A program made the position numbers and the translations under genes. This document shows positions 7,238 to 16,642 of a stretch of DNA of 32,910 nucleotides, piece after piece. The DNA is from Bacteroidales bacterium. Lineage in GTDB: Bacteria; Bacteroidota; Bacteroidia; Bacteroidales; JAFGHD01. Each line of letters starts with the position of its first letter. The first letter of the stretch is position 1. The stretch lies in assembly GCA_016939365.1 (NCBI GenBank), contig JAFGHD010000017.1, forward strand, positions 1-32,910, in the 5' to 3' direction. The notes beneath the pieces are model-generated. The model did no database searches and was not told the DNA's origin. It saw only the letters and a list, made by a program, of their open reading frames with translations.

Positions 7238-7353
7238 ATACCTCCACCGGCATATTTTTTGCCTTGTCTAATTTTTTTAATACAAACTAAACACTTTCCG
7301 GCATAAATTGTCTAATGGGTATCTGTTTATTTATTAAAGGTGTCTAGCAAAAT

Positions 7354-9828
7354 ATGAAGAACATTTTTTTCAGGGTATTGCAGGTGTTGGTTGTTTTGAT
7401 GCTACTGGGCCAGGCCGCTTCGGGTCAGAACGGACCCGGACAGGGTACTCCTGTGACAGGTGTGATCACCGGTCAGGTGAAGGACCAGTCGACGGGCGAC
7501 CCGATGGAGTATGCCAGCGTGGTTATATTCAGGGGTATGGACTCCACCATGGTGGACGGTACCGTGACGGGCCCGGATGGGAGATTCATAATGGAAGGCA
7601 TACCGCCGGGGCGCTATTTCCTGGTGGCCAACTTTATAGGTTATGACAAAACGATCGTTGGTGATATACGCATCACACCGGACCAAAAGGTGTTCGATGC
7701 CGGCATCATGATGCTGAGTCCCGCCTCGACGGCCCTTCGCGGGGTGGAAGTGGTTGCAGATAAAGACCATGTGGAATACAGGATCGACAAGAAGATCGTG
7801 AATGTCAGCCAGGATATCGTGGCTGTGGGCGGTTCGGCCGTTTCCGTGCTGGAAAATGTCCCGTCGGTCAGTGTCGACATCGAAGGCAATGTGAGCCTGA
7901 GGGGCTCTTCCAGCTTCCAGGTGCTTATCGACGGCAAGCCCAGTGTCATAGAGGGTAGCGATGCACTACAACAAATACCGGCCAGTCAGATCGACCATAT
8001 CGAGATCATCACCAATCCTTCAGCCAAGTATGACCCTGACGGAGTCGGAGGTATCATCAATGTGATCACGAAGAAACAGAAACAACCTGGAATGAATGGG
8101 GTGGTCAACGGATCCATCGCTACAGGAAACAAATACAAACTCGACGTGCTGCTTAATCAGCGCATGGAGAAGTTGAATGTTTTCGGTGGGGTTGATGTCA
8201 ATTACCGGGACTTCGAAATGGAGGGCGAATCCGAATACCGTACCGATGTCAATGATACGGTTACCTTTCAGGACTCATGGAGAAACGGCCTCATGAACAG
8301 GAAGGGTTTCGAGGTAAAGGGCGGTGCGAACTACAACATCAGCGGCCGGACGGATGTTTCCCTCACCGGAAGCGTGGGAGGATACGGGTTTGGAAGGGAC
8401 ATGACCTCCCGTAGGGTGATCTGTACCGATCCTTTCATGCCGGAAGAATATTCCAAATCGGTGAGCGGTTCGGAACGGAAGGGTGGTTTCTACAGGCTTG
8501 ATGCCGGGTATTCCCACCGCTTCAATGAAGAGGGCAGAAAAATAGACGCCCTGGTCTTTTACTCAGAAAGGACGGGCGGAGATACGGATTTCCAGGAGGA
8601 TTATATCACCAATCCGGACTGGACCACTGCGGAAAGCATTCCGGAATCATTGCGCACCAGCGAGGATGATTCGGACAGGGATCTCCGGATCAAGGCCGAT
8701 CTGGTTTTCCCCTTTGGAAAGGAGCAGAAACTGGAGGCAGGAGTCCAGAGCCACTTCATGAGAGAGCATGAAACATATACCTTTGAGGATTTTGACAACT
8801 CCCTGGGTAGCTGGGTCGAAAATGAGATGTTCAGCGATGCATCCGACTTTATGCGGGATATTCATGCGGTATATGTCATCGCCGGCGGGGAAAGCCAGTC
8901 GTGGGGATACCAGGCCGGGCTGCGCGGAGAATATACCCACCGTCGGATACAAAATGAGAAGTCCGCGGAACCTTTTGTGATTGACCGGCTGGATCTGTTC
9001 CCATCGGTGCATCTGTCCCGTTCCTTTGAAAAAGACTATCAGGTGATGGCCAGCTACAGCCGAAGGATCGAACGCCCGCGGGGATGGGACCTAAATCCCT
9101 TCCCGAATTACATGGATGCCTATAATATCCGTATAGGCAATCCCGGCCTGGAGCCAGAGTACATCGATTCCTACGAGCTGGGTATTCAGAAGAGATACAA
9201 CGGATCATTCGTCTCGCTGGAGGCTTATCACCGGCTCAACAAGAACAAGATCACCCGGATCAAGACCTTGCAGGAGGACGGCACTTTCCTGCATACACAC
9301 CTGAACCTCAACCGGGATTATTCCACAGGGGCAGAGCTCATGCTGAACCTTTTTCTTTCAAGGCAGTTTCAGTTAAATACCAGTGCTACCGTTTACGATT
9401 ACCGCCTGGAAGGCTCGGTGGAGGAGGAGGATGTCACACGTAGCTCCACCAACTGGAACACCAGAACCAATTTCACTGCGAAGTTCCGGTGGGATATCCG
9501 GCTACAGCTGACAGGTATTTACGAGGGACCCAGCGCCACTGCACAGGGTGACAGGGAAGGATTCTTTGTGTTCAATGCCGCTGTCAGGAAGGATCTTCTG
9601 AACCAGAAACTCAACATGACCCTTTCCGTTCAGGACCTTTTCGCTACCGGTAAGCGTGAAATGGTATCCACAGGCCAGGGATTTTACTCTTACGACCACT
9701 TCCGGAGGGAAGCACCTGTACTTACCCTGAACATCAGCTATCTCATCAATAATTACAGAAAGGAAAGGGAAACCAACAGCAACGGTCAGGGACAACAAAA
9801 CGACATGGAAATGGATATGGGTATGTGA
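7354..9828 (+). CDS. TonB-dependent receptor-type outer-membrane protein
   Basis: An 824-aa outer-membrane beta-barrel protein. Order of parts: signal peptide (about 1-24), a carboxypeptidase-regulatory-like beta-sandwich (about 36-120, GQVKDQSTGDPMEYASV ... VGDIRI), a plug domain (about 135-240, with VPSVSVDIEGNVSLRGSS and the IINVITKK ending), then a long barrel of alternating strands (about 245-810) of the type found in the OMP_b-brl_3 family. Such proteins take up ligands with energy from TonB-ExbBD; the substrate cannot be inferred. No SusD partner is adjacent, so it is not a classical SusCD pair. The last residues (NDMEMDMGM) are an odd Met/Asp tail after the barrel. A strong hairpin terminator follows. 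Confidence 0.9.
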   Translation: MKNIFFRVLQVLVVLMLLGQAASGQNGPGQGTPVTGVITGQVKDQSTGDPMEYASVVIFRGMDSTMVDGTVTGPDGRFIMEGIPPGRYFLVANFIGYDKTIVGDIRITPDQKVFDAGIMMLSPASTALRGVEVVADKDHVEYRIDKKIVNVSQDIVAVGGSAVSVLENVPSVSVDIEGNVSLRGSSSFQVLIDGKPSVIEGSDALQQIPASQIDHIEIITNPSAKYDPDGVGGIINVITKKQKQPGMNGVVNGSIATGNKYKLDVLLNQRMEKLNVFGGVDVNYRDFEMEGESEYRTDVNDTVTFQDSWRNGLMNRKGFEVKGGANYNISGRTDVSLTGSVGGYGFGRDMTSRRVICTDPFMPEEYSKSVSGSERKGGFYRLDAGYSHRFNEEGRKIDALVFYSERTGGDTDFQEDYITNPDWTTAESIPESLRTSEDDSDRDLRIKADLVFPFGKEQKLEAGVQSHFMREHETYTFEDFDNSLGSWVENEMFSDASDFMRDIHAVYVIAGGESQSWGYQAGLRGEYTHRRIQNEKSAEPFVIDRLDLFPSVHLSRSFEKDYQVMASYSRRIERPRGWDLNPFPNYMDAYNIRIGNPGLEPEYIDSYELGIQKRYNGSFVSLEAYHRLNKNKITRIKTLQEDGTFLHTHLNLNRDYSTGAELMLNLFLSRQFQLNTSATVYDYRLEGSVEEEDVTRSSTNWNTRTNFTAKFRWDIRLQLTGIYEGPSATAQGDREGFFVFNAAVRKDLLNQKLNMTLSVQDLFATGKREMVSTGQGFYSYDHFRREAPVLTLNISYLINNYRKERETNSNGQGQQNDMEMDMGM

Positions 9829-9903
9829 TCCGCCGTTGCCGGCGCACGATCCCGTTTCTGATCATCTCATCGGGTTTCATGGTTTTATTCATTCGCTGAA
9901 ACA

Positions 9904-9934
9904 GAAAATCCTGCCCGGGATGGGCAGGATTTTC
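9904..9934 (+). terminator. Perfect 13-bp hairpin after the TonB receptor gene
   Basis: GAAAATCCTGCCC (9904-9916) and GGGCAGGATTTTC (9922-9934) are exact complements around the loop GGGAT. With A-rich upstream and T-rich downstream arms it can act as a terminator in both directions. It ends receptor transcription 76 bases past the stop. Confidence 0.8.
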
Positions 9935-10138
9935 AAACCAAAACCAAAAACCATGAAAATTTACCTTTATACTGCTAACGTATTTTCCGGATGCTTATTG
10001 CATATTTCAGACGCTTGCAGCCGTACAAAGGTTGCATGTCTAAACAGATTTTTTATGTTTTTGTTCAAGGTTTTTCCTCGCACAACTCCTTTCTGCGATA
10101 CCGGTTCACTTTCAGCATGCGGGTTCAGACGAAGTCGC

Positions 10139-10146
10139 TATTTTTG
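10139..10146 (+). promoter_or_regulatory. -7 promoter box for the C69 peptidase
   Basis: TATTTTTG, an exact TAnnTTTG match, ends 46 bases before the ATG at 10193 and is downstream of the preceding terminator. No clear -33 element is seen. Confidence 0.45.
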
Positions 10147-10192
10147 TCTTTTAGGTTTGCATAATACCATTCTTTACCAAAGGAGATTCTCT

Positions 10193-11659
10193 ATGGGCAG
10201 GATTCACAAATTACTCCGGACAGTTGCACGGTTTTTACCAATGTTGTTTCTCCCGGCCGTTTTCGGCCAGAACCATGGGTCCGCCGGTATGGACTGTTTT
10301 TCGATCCTGGTAGGCCGGGATGCCTCTGCAGATGGATCTGTCCTGTTTGCCCATAACGAGGATGACTATGGAGAGAGGGTGGTGAATATTTATAAAGTCC
10401 CGGTCCTGGAACACGGGCAGGGGGCTTCGGTACGGCTGAAGGAAGGCGGCACGTTGGAGCAGGCACCCGTTACCTGCAGCTTCCTCTGGCTCGAAATGCC
10501 TGAGATGGATTTTTCTGATGGTTATATGAATCAGTATGGTGTCACCATTGCTTCGGATGCATGTCAATCCCGCGAGGACAACCCTGAATTCACGGATGGT
10601 GGCATCGGATACTGGTTGCGGCGGATCATGGCCGAGAGGGCACGAAATGCGAGGGAGGCAGTTGATATCTGCGGAGAGCTGGTGGAGTATTTCGGATATA
10701 CCGGATCGGGAAGAACCTATTGTGTCGCTGACCCCTGCGAGGCCTGGATGGTGGCTGTCGTCAAGGGCAAGCACTGGGTCGCACAGCGTGTGCCTGAAAA
10801 CCAGGTAGCCATCATACCGAATTACTACACAATATCGGATGTTCACCTGGATGATACTCTGAATTTCCTGGGCTCTGGTGACCTGATCCTGTATGCCGAA
10901 CAAAGAGGCTGGTATGATCCCGCGCAGGGTGCGTTTTCATTCCGGGAAGCTTATAGCAGTCCGGGGGCACTGACTCACACAGAGAATATAACCCGGCACT
11001 GGAGCGCAATGACATTGCTTTCCGGAAAGGAATACCAGACCGGTGATACCTTTCCGTTCTCCTTCATTCCTCCGGGAAAGATAGGCCTGCCGGACCTGTT
11101 CGGCGTGCTGAGGGATCATTATGAAGGAACGGAACTGGACCTCACTGGATCATATGAAAAGGGCAATCCCCATGAGCATGGAGCGAGAACGATCTGTGCC
11201 CACACCACGCAATACGGGTTTGTGGCACAGTTGCGCAACGGGATGGATCCTGCAGTGGGAGCTGTACTCTGGCTGGCACCGCACCGGCCCTGTGTACACC
11301 CGTTCGTACCATGGTACGCCGGATTACAGGAGATACCTGAAGGCTTTGCCCGGGGAACCTATTTAACCGCCCTGGAGGAGCATTTCATTCCTGTCGGTGA
11401 TATGAAGGATTACCTGCCGGTTCACATGTTTATCAAATACACCGCCCATGCCCGGGAGATTGATGAAGCATACCTGGAAAGAATCTATCCGATAAGGGAA
11501 ATGATCGTGGAAGCCGAACGGGATTTCATGGAACGGCAGATCCTTTTGGAGCAGGAAGTCCGGGAAATGACCGATCCGGATCAGGAAGAGATCGGAAACA
11601 TGCTCCTTGGATTCACCCTGGAGTGCCTGCTCAGATCGCAGGAGATGATGGAGCAATGA
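10193..11659 (+). CDS. C69 family peptidase (dipeptidase, Ntn-hydrolase fold), exported
   Basis: A 488-aa protein. The ATG at 10193 is chosen because AGGAG precedes it by 7 bases and a signal peptide follows (residues about 5-25, ending VFG-Q). The domain opens with MDCFSILVGRDASADGS and FAHNEDD, the signature of C69/U34 dipeptidases, in which Cys35 would become the N-terminal nucleophile after processing. Later family stretches include NQYGVTIASDACQSRE, IGYWLRRIMAERARNAREAV and TYCVADPCEAWMV. It should hydrolyse dipeptides or short peptides in the periplasm or outside the cell. The GH92 mannosidase follows 97 bases downstream on the same strand, which hints at joint degradation of glycoproteins. 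Confidence 0.88.
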   Translation: MGRIHKLLRTVARFLPMLFLPAVFGQNHGSAGMDCFSILVGRDASADGSVLFAHNEDDYGERVVNIYKVPVLEHGQGASVRLKEGGTLEQAPVTCSFLWLEMPEMDFSDGYMNQYGVTIASDACQSREDNPEFTDGGIGYWLRRIMAERARNAREAVDICGELVEYFGYTGSGRTYCVADPCEAWMVAVVKGKHWVAQRVPENQVAIIPNYYTISDVHLDDTLNFLGSGDLILYAEQRGWYDPAQGAFSFREAYSSPGALTHTENITRHWSAMTLLSGKEYQTGDTFPFSFIPPGKIGLPDLFGVLRDHYEGTELDLTGSYEKGNPHEHGARTICAHTTQYGFVAQLRNGMDPAVGAVLWLAPHRPCVHPFVPWYAGLQEIPEGFARGTYLTALEEHFIPVGDMKDYLPVHMFIKYTAHAREIDEAYLERIYPIREMIVEAERDFMERQILLEQEVREMTDPDQEEIGNMLLGFTLECLLRSQEMMEQ

Positions 11660-11756
11660 TTTGTTTAAAGGGGCAGTTACCATCATCCGGGTTACTGAAT
11701 CCTAACGGAACATATTCTCAGTATGCAGTGACTTTTTCTGTTCAGCATGATGCCTT

Positions 11757-14726
11757 ATGAAACATTCCCTTGCCTTCCTGCCGCTGCTGTTGATCCTGGT
11801 CGCCTGCATCCATCACAAGGGTGACGAGCCAGCAACCGGAGTAACCTCCTGCGATCCGGTTGATTACGTGGATCCGATCATAGGTACGGATGCGCACGGA
11901 CATACTTTCCCGGGTGCCTCCCTTCCTTTCGGGATGGTGCAAGTCAGTCCCGACACCCGACTCGAAGGATGGGACGGATGCAGCGGGTATCATTATTCCG
12001 ACAGTGTGGTGTTCGGTTTCAGCCATACCCACCTGAGCGGCACCGGTGTACCCGATTATTGCGATATCCTGTTCATGCCGACTTTTGGTCCGCTGAAAAT
12101 GGATAATGGTGCCCGAAACCCGGATGAGGGTTATGCAAGCCGGTTCTCACATTCCCGTGAGGAGGCCCGGGCAGGTTATTATTCGGTCTTCCTCGATGAT
12201 TATGGGATTACAGTGGAACTGACGGCCACACAAAGAGCCGGTTTTCACAAATATACCTTCCCCGCAGGTGCCGAATCTTATATCATCATCGACCTGAAAC
12301 ACCGGGACAAGGTAGTAGAATCGGCCATCCGGTTCGTCAGCGACAGTGAGGTGGAAGGATTCAGGCGGTCCACCGGCTGGGCAGATAACCAGGTGGTCTA
12401 TTTCGTGGCAAAGTTTTCGAAACCTGCTATGGATTACGGCATCTTCAGGGATGAACAGCGTGTACAGGAGCAAAGTTCAACAGGTGAGGACATTAAGGCG
12501 TGCCTGAGATTCCGTACCGAAGAGGGGGAAGCCATTTACGCGAAAACCGGAATTTCGGCAACGGGTATTGAGGGTGCGCGCAGGAACCTTGAGGCCGGCA
12601 TCCCCGGATGGGATTTTGGGAAGGTGAGTGACGATGCACGGGCAGCATGGAACGGGGAACTGAAAAAGGTAATGGTCTCAGGTGGCACCGAGGAACAGAA
12701 AACGGTTTTCTATACCGCCCTTTATCATGCTTATCTTGCGCCCAACCTCTTCATGGATGTGGACGGTAGTTACCTGGGCAGGGATTTTAGGATACACGAA
12801 GCGGAGGGATTCGATTACTTTACGGTCTTCTCGCTCTGGGATACCTTCAGGGCCGCTCACCCGCTTTTTACTATCACCCAGGAGGGAAGAACGGTTGATT
12901 TCATCCGTACCATGCTTGCCCAGTACGTTGAGGGAGGAAGGCTTCCCGTATGGGAACTGGCAGCCAACGAAACGGAATGTATGATCGGATACCATGCTGT
13001 CCCTGTGATCGCGGATGCATGGATGAAGGGTATCAGAGGATACGACGGGGAACTCGCCCTTGCGGCAATGAAAAACAGCGCAGAACAGGATCATTTCGGG
13101 CTGAAGTCCTACCGGGAGCATGGATTCATACCGGCGGAGGATGAAGCTGAATCGGTATCACGGACGCTCGAATATGCTTATGATGACTGGTGTATCGCCA
13201 TTATGGCCCGTTCGCTGGAAATGTCAGAGGATTACAGTACCTATATCAGAAGGGCGCAATCGTGGAAGAACCTCTTCGATCCCTCCACCGGATTCATGCG
13301 TGCCCGGATGAATGGCCGCTGGTTCGAACCCTTTGATCCGAAAGAGGTGAACTTCAACTATACGGAGGCCAACGCCTGGCAATACAGTTTTTTCGTTCCA
13401 CACGATATCAGCGGGCTGATTGACATGCTGGGCGGCCAGGCGGAGTTTGTATCACGGCTTGACCTGATGTTCGGGGAGAGCGCGGAAACTACCGGAAGAC
13501 AACAGTCAGATATCACCGGGCTGATCGGACAATATGCCCACGGCAACGAACCCAGCCATCATATGGCCTATCTTTATAACTATGCCGGCCAGCCCTGGAA
13601 AACCCAGCAACGGGTCAGGCAGGTCATGGATGAACTTTACTCTGACCGGCCTGACGGTCTTTGCGGTAATGAGGACTGCGGCCAGATGTCGGCCTGGTAC
13701 GTGCTTAGCGCCATGGGGTTTTATCCGGTGACACCAGGCGATCCGGTTTATGCCATTGGAAGCCCGTTGTTCGATGAGGTGAACATTCATCTGGAAAACG
13801 GAGCCACCTTCACTGTCAGAACCCTCCGGGAAAATTCCGGAAACATATACATTCAGTCCGCCAGACTGAACGGAAGGGAATATGAGAAATGCTTTATCAG
13901 CCATAAAGACATCCTTCAGGGAGGGGAACTGATCCTTGAGATGGGGGAGAGACCCAATATGAAATGGGCTTCCGGGGAAGGGGCATGGCCGGTGTCGGCC
14001 ATCACCGACCAACTCATCATGCCGGTTCCCTGGATCGCTGAAGGAGCAAGGACATTCATCGACAGCACCTCGGTATCACTTGGCAGTATCATCATCGGCT
14101 CAACCATTCATTACACTCTGGACGGATCGGAGCCTTCACCGCAGTCTCCGGAATATCACGGACCGTTCACATTGACCGGATCAGCGACCCTGAAATCTGT
14201 TGCATACAAGGAAGGATGGCCGCAAAGCGATGTCCTGAAGGTTGAATTCTCAAAAATCCCGGCCGGAAGGAAGATCACACTCAATACGGAATATGCCGGG
14301 CAGTATGCGGCCGGAGGAGACATGGCCCTGATCGATTTCATCCGGGGCCCGAAGAATTTCCGGACCGGTGCCTGGCAGGGATATCAGGGTGCCGATCTGG
14401 ATGTTCTGGTGGACCTGGGAAGTTTACATCTCATCACCCGGCTGGAGACCGGTTTCCTGCAGGATGCCGGCTCCTGGATCTTTATGCCTCCGGAAGTAAG
14501 CTATTTTATATCGGAAAACGGCCGGGACTTCCGCCTGGCCGGAACAGTCAACAATGACATCGATCCAAAGCAACAGGGTACAGTGATCCGAAATTTCTCC
14601 CTGAATGTTGCAGCCAAGACCCGGTTCATCAGGGTGATCGCAAAAAACAGGGGCGTATGCCCTGAATGGCATGCAGGAGATGGGCAGCCTGCCTGGATCT
14701 TTGCCGATGAGATCGTGATCGAATAA
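11757..14726 (+). CDS. GH92 alpha-mannosidase lipoprotein with CHB_HEX_C and discoidin-like domains
   Basis: A 989-aa surface or periplasmic lipoprotein (LILVAC, lipid Cys17). GH92 enzymes are calcium-dependent exo-alpha-mannosidases acting by inversion. The N-terminal beta-sandwich (about 36-290) carries DYVDPIIGTDAHGHTFPGA and GFSHTHLSGTG; the (alpha/alpha)6 part (about 300-735) carries FSLWDTFRAAHPL, YTEANAWQY (Glu537, likely acid), HGNEPSHHMAYLYN and GNEDCGQMSAWYV (Asp640, likely in the base site). Two extra domains follow: a CHB_HEX_C type domain (about 760-830, IHYTLDGSEP) and an F5/8 type C (discoidin)-like domain (about 845-989), probably carbohydrate binding. All motif residues look intact. 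The likely target is terminal mannose of N-glycans or mannans. Confidence 0.93.
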   Translation: MKHSLAFLPLLLILVACIHHKGDEPATGVTSCDPVDYVDPIIGTDAHGHTFPGASLPFGMVQVSPDTRLEGWDGCSGYHYSDSVVFGFSHTHLSGTGVPDYCDILFMPTFGPLKMDNGARNPDEGYASRFSHSREEARAGYYSVFLDDYGITVELTATQRAGFHKYTFPAGAESYIIIDLKHRDKVVESAIRFVSDSEVEGFRRSTGWADNQVVYFVAKFSKPAMDYGIFRDEQRVQEQSSTGEDIKACLRFRTEEGEAIYAKTGISATGIEGARRNLEAGIPGWDFGKVSDDARAAWNGELKKVMVSGGTEEQKTVFYTALYHAYLAPNLFMDVDGSYLGRDFRIHEAEGFDYFTVFSLWDTFRAAHPLFTITQEGRTVDFIRTMLAQYVEGGRLPVWELAANETECMIGYHAVPVIADAWMKGIRGYDGELALAAMKNSAEQDHFGLKSYREHGFIPAEDEAESVSRTLEYAYDDWCIAIMARSLEMSEDYSTYIRRAQSWKNLFDPSTGFMRARMNGRWFEPFDPKEVNFNYTEANAWQYSFFVPHDISGLIDMLGGQAEFVSRLDLMFGESAETTGRQQSDITGLIGQYAHGNEPSHHMAYLYNYAGQPWKTQQRVRQVMDELYSDRPDGLCGNEDCGQMSAWYVLSAMGFYPVTPGDPVYAIGSPLFDEVNIHLENGATFTVRTLRENSGNIYIQSARLNGREYEKCFISHKDILQGGELILEMGERPNMKWASGEGAWPVSAITDQLIMPVPWIAEGARTFIDSTSVSLGSIIIGSTIHYTLDGSEPSPQSPEYHGPFTLTGSATLKSVAYKEGWPQSDVLKVEFSKIPAGRKITLNTEYAGQYAAGGDMALIDFIRGPKNFRTGAWQGYQGADLDVLVDLGSLHLITRLETGFLQDAGSWIFMPPEVSYFISENGRDFRLAGTVNNDIDPKQQGTVIRNFSLNVAAKTRFIRVIAKNRGVCPEWHAGDGQPAWIFADEIVIE

Positions 14727-14796
14727 AGGGATATGAAGTGCTTCCAGATTCCAGTAACTGATCCGTTGTACAGAGCTCAATGACGGAGCCCTCAGG

Positions 14797-16554
14797 ATGA
14801 TATGCCATTACAAAATATGGAAGATATCCACCCGGTTCCTGAAACGGATCCTCGCCGAAATAAGCATAGTTTTTATTTTCATTTTTCTGATCAATAATTA
14901 TATCGGCAATGTCGATAAAACGATCAATGCCGATGGCGCAGGCTATTATGATTATCTGCCCTCTCTCTTCATCCATCATGACCTGAACAGAAAGGATATT
15001 CCCAGAGAGCAAAGTCCTGAATTGTACGAACGGATCAGCGACCCGGCAATTTATATCGATTTCGGGGAATATAAGGTAAACAAATATGCATGCGGTACCG
15101 CCTTACTGCAGCTCCCGTTCTTTGCATATGCCCGTATGACCAACGGACCGGAGGGAAACCCTGATGACGGGTATCAGTATCCATACCAGAGAGCCGTCTT
15201 TTACGCAGCCATCTTTTACCTGTTTCTGTCGCTCTTATTCCTGAAAAAGGTCCTGCGGCTTTACGGAATAAGGAATTCTGTCATCATACCATGCCAGTTA
15301 TTGCTCGCGACTGCTACTGCCGTGACCCACTATGCCAACTATGATGCCGCCTATAGTCATGTTTATTCCCTTTTTGCAATAACAGCATTCAGTTATTATG
15401 TTAAGGCATACTTTGACCGTAAAAACCTGTATCACTTCCTTATTTCATCATTGTTCCTGGGGCTCGTTGTGATCCTTCGACAGATAAATATCCTCATCAT
15501 ATTGTTCGTTCCGTTCCTGGCCGGCTCCGGCAGGAATTTCACTATCGGACTGAGACAACTCCTGAGACATCCTTTCGTTTGTGCGGCGGGTATTTTGTCG
15601 GTATCCGCCATTTTTTCAATCCAGTGCCTGCTTTGGTACCTGCAGACGGGTCATTTTTTTCTTTATTCCTACGGGGTAGAAGGCTTTGATTTCAGTAATC
15701 CGCACCTGATAAGTATTTTGTTCAGCTATAAAAAAGGCCTGTTTATATATACACCGGTACTGTTCATCTGCATGATGAGTGTTATATGGCTGATCTTCAA
15801 AAGGAAATCGTACCTGGCCATTTCCTGGGCTGCATTCTTCCTGATCATAACCTACATCTTCTCTTCGTGGTGGTCGTGGTATTATGGTTGCAGCTATGGA
15901 ATGAGAGTTTATATTGATTATTATACGGTCTTTTTCATACCTTTTGCTCTCATGGTGAACGGAATGGCTGCATGGCGGAAAGCAATCGTAATTGCATTTT
16001 CATTCCTGACCATCCCTTTGAATGTGATTCAGACTTACCAGTACAAGCAATATATCCTGCACTGGATCGAGATGGATGAAAAAAAATACTGGAAGGTTTT
16101 CCTGAAGACCAGCCGGCAATATGAGGGGTTGGTATGGAAACGGCCTTATGACCCGGGCAGGTATATTCCGGTTGATGAGATTGTGATCGGAACGGTAGAG
16201 TTTCCGGACACTCCGCCATTTGTAGTATATGAATTCGACAGCCGTGATGTTCCGTTTTTTAATGATGTCGGCATCATCCAGCTGTTGGTTGACGATCATT
16301 TCAATGAGAACAACGAGCTGCGGATATCATTGATCATAAAGCCGCCTGAGGGTGATGACTATCATTACCGTCATGACATATACCTGATCCATCTGGCGGA
16401 AGATGATCACGGGAAGTGGCAGACAGGGTACTACAATTTTGAATTTGTTCCCCTGAAAGAGAGTGGTGAGAAGGTCATCCGGCTGTTGTTCAGGCCGGGG
16501 AATGAAAAAGTGACATTACAGAATGTCAGGGTCAGGTTCCTGAGAAGTGTTTAA
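14797..16554 (+). CDS. GT-C type membrane protein, probable glycosyltransferase
   Basis: A 585-aa protein with about eleven membrane helices between residues 22 and 415 and a C-terminal non-membrane part (about 430-585). After the first helix comes an outward loop with INADGAGYYDYLPSLFIHHD; an acidic residue at this place is the mark of GT-C enzymes, which use polyprenyl-phosphate-linked sugars on the periplasmic side. I cannot name the sugar or acceptor. The C-terminal region reads as a beta-rich domain (PPFVVYEFDSRDVPFFN ... RISLIIKPPEG) and could bind the acceptor. It lies 70 bases after the GH92 gene and could share its transcript; a bidirectional hairpin follows. The assignment is by topology, not by close motif match. 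Confidence 0.65.
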   Translation: MICHYKIWKISTRFLKRILAEISIVFIFIFLINNYIGNVDKTINADGAGYYDYLPSLFIHHDLNRKDIPREQSPELYERISDPAIYIDFGEYKVNKYACGTALLQLPFFAYARMTNGPEGNPDDGYQYPYQRAVFYAAIFYLFLSLLFLKKVLRLYGIRNSVIIPCQLLLATATAVTHYANYDAAYSHVYSLFAITAFSYYVKAYFDRKNLYHFLISSLFLGLVVILRQINILIILFVPFLAGSGRNFTIGLRQLLRHPFVCAAGILSVSAIFSIQCLLWYLQTGHFFLYSYGVEGFDFSNPHLISILFSYKKGLFIYTPVLFICMMSVIWLIFKRKSYLAISWAAFFLIITYIFSSWWSWYYGCSYGMRVYIDYYTVFFIPFALMVNGMAAWRKAIVIAFSFLTIPLNVIQTYQYKQYILHWIEMDEKKYWKVFLKTSRQYEGLVWKRPYDPGRYIPVDEIVIGTVEFPDTPPFVVYEFDSRDVPFFNDVGIIQLLVDDHFNENNELRISLIIKPPEGDDYHYRHDIYLIHLAEDDHGKWQTGYYNFEFVPLKESGEKVIRLLFRPGNEKVTLQNVRVRFLRSV

Positions 16555-16577
16555 CGGGTCAGTCAAATCCATAAGAG

Positions 16578-16615
16578 GGGAGGCCTGCCTGCAGATCAGG
16601 ACGGGCAGACCTCCC
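16578..16615. terminator. Bidirectional hairpin between convergent genes
   Basis: GGGAGGCCTGCC (16578-16589) pairs with GGCAGACCTCCC (16604-16615) with one mismatch, 14-base loop. It sits between the stops of the GT-C gene (+) and the MATE gene (-). T-runs are weak on both sides, so termination efficiency is uncertain. Confidence 0.6.
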
Positions 16616-16642
16616 TGACTCGAATTGGGATACGCCGGGATA

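Larger units (their letters stand above)
7040..7353. other. Divergent intergenic region, 314 bases
   Basis: The region separates the crotonase gene (-) from the TonB receptor gene (+) and should hold promoters for both. Its right two-thirds are AT-rich. It contains two palindromes (7084-7097, 7221-7237) and a short hairpin (CTGCTTC/GGAGCAG near 7133-7150). A near-match to a -7 box (TAAATTG, about 7303-7309) lies some 45 bases before the receptor start. No gene is visible. Confidence 0.6.
9829..10192 (+). other. Intergenic region, 364 bases
   Basis: The region holds the receptor terminator (9904-9934), a -7 box (10139-10146) and a ribosome binding site (AGGAG at 10181-10185, 7 bases before the ATG). 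The frame of the following peptidase is open through it back to 9836, but that translation crosses the terminator, is rich in Cys and Phe and has no signal or domain, so it is treated as non-coding. Confidence 0.7.

Noticed and set aside
9836-10192. Extended N-terminus of the C69 peptidase, 119 extra codons
   Set aside because: It crosses a perfect terminator hairpin and a promoter box, and the true start has AGGAG and a signal peptide.
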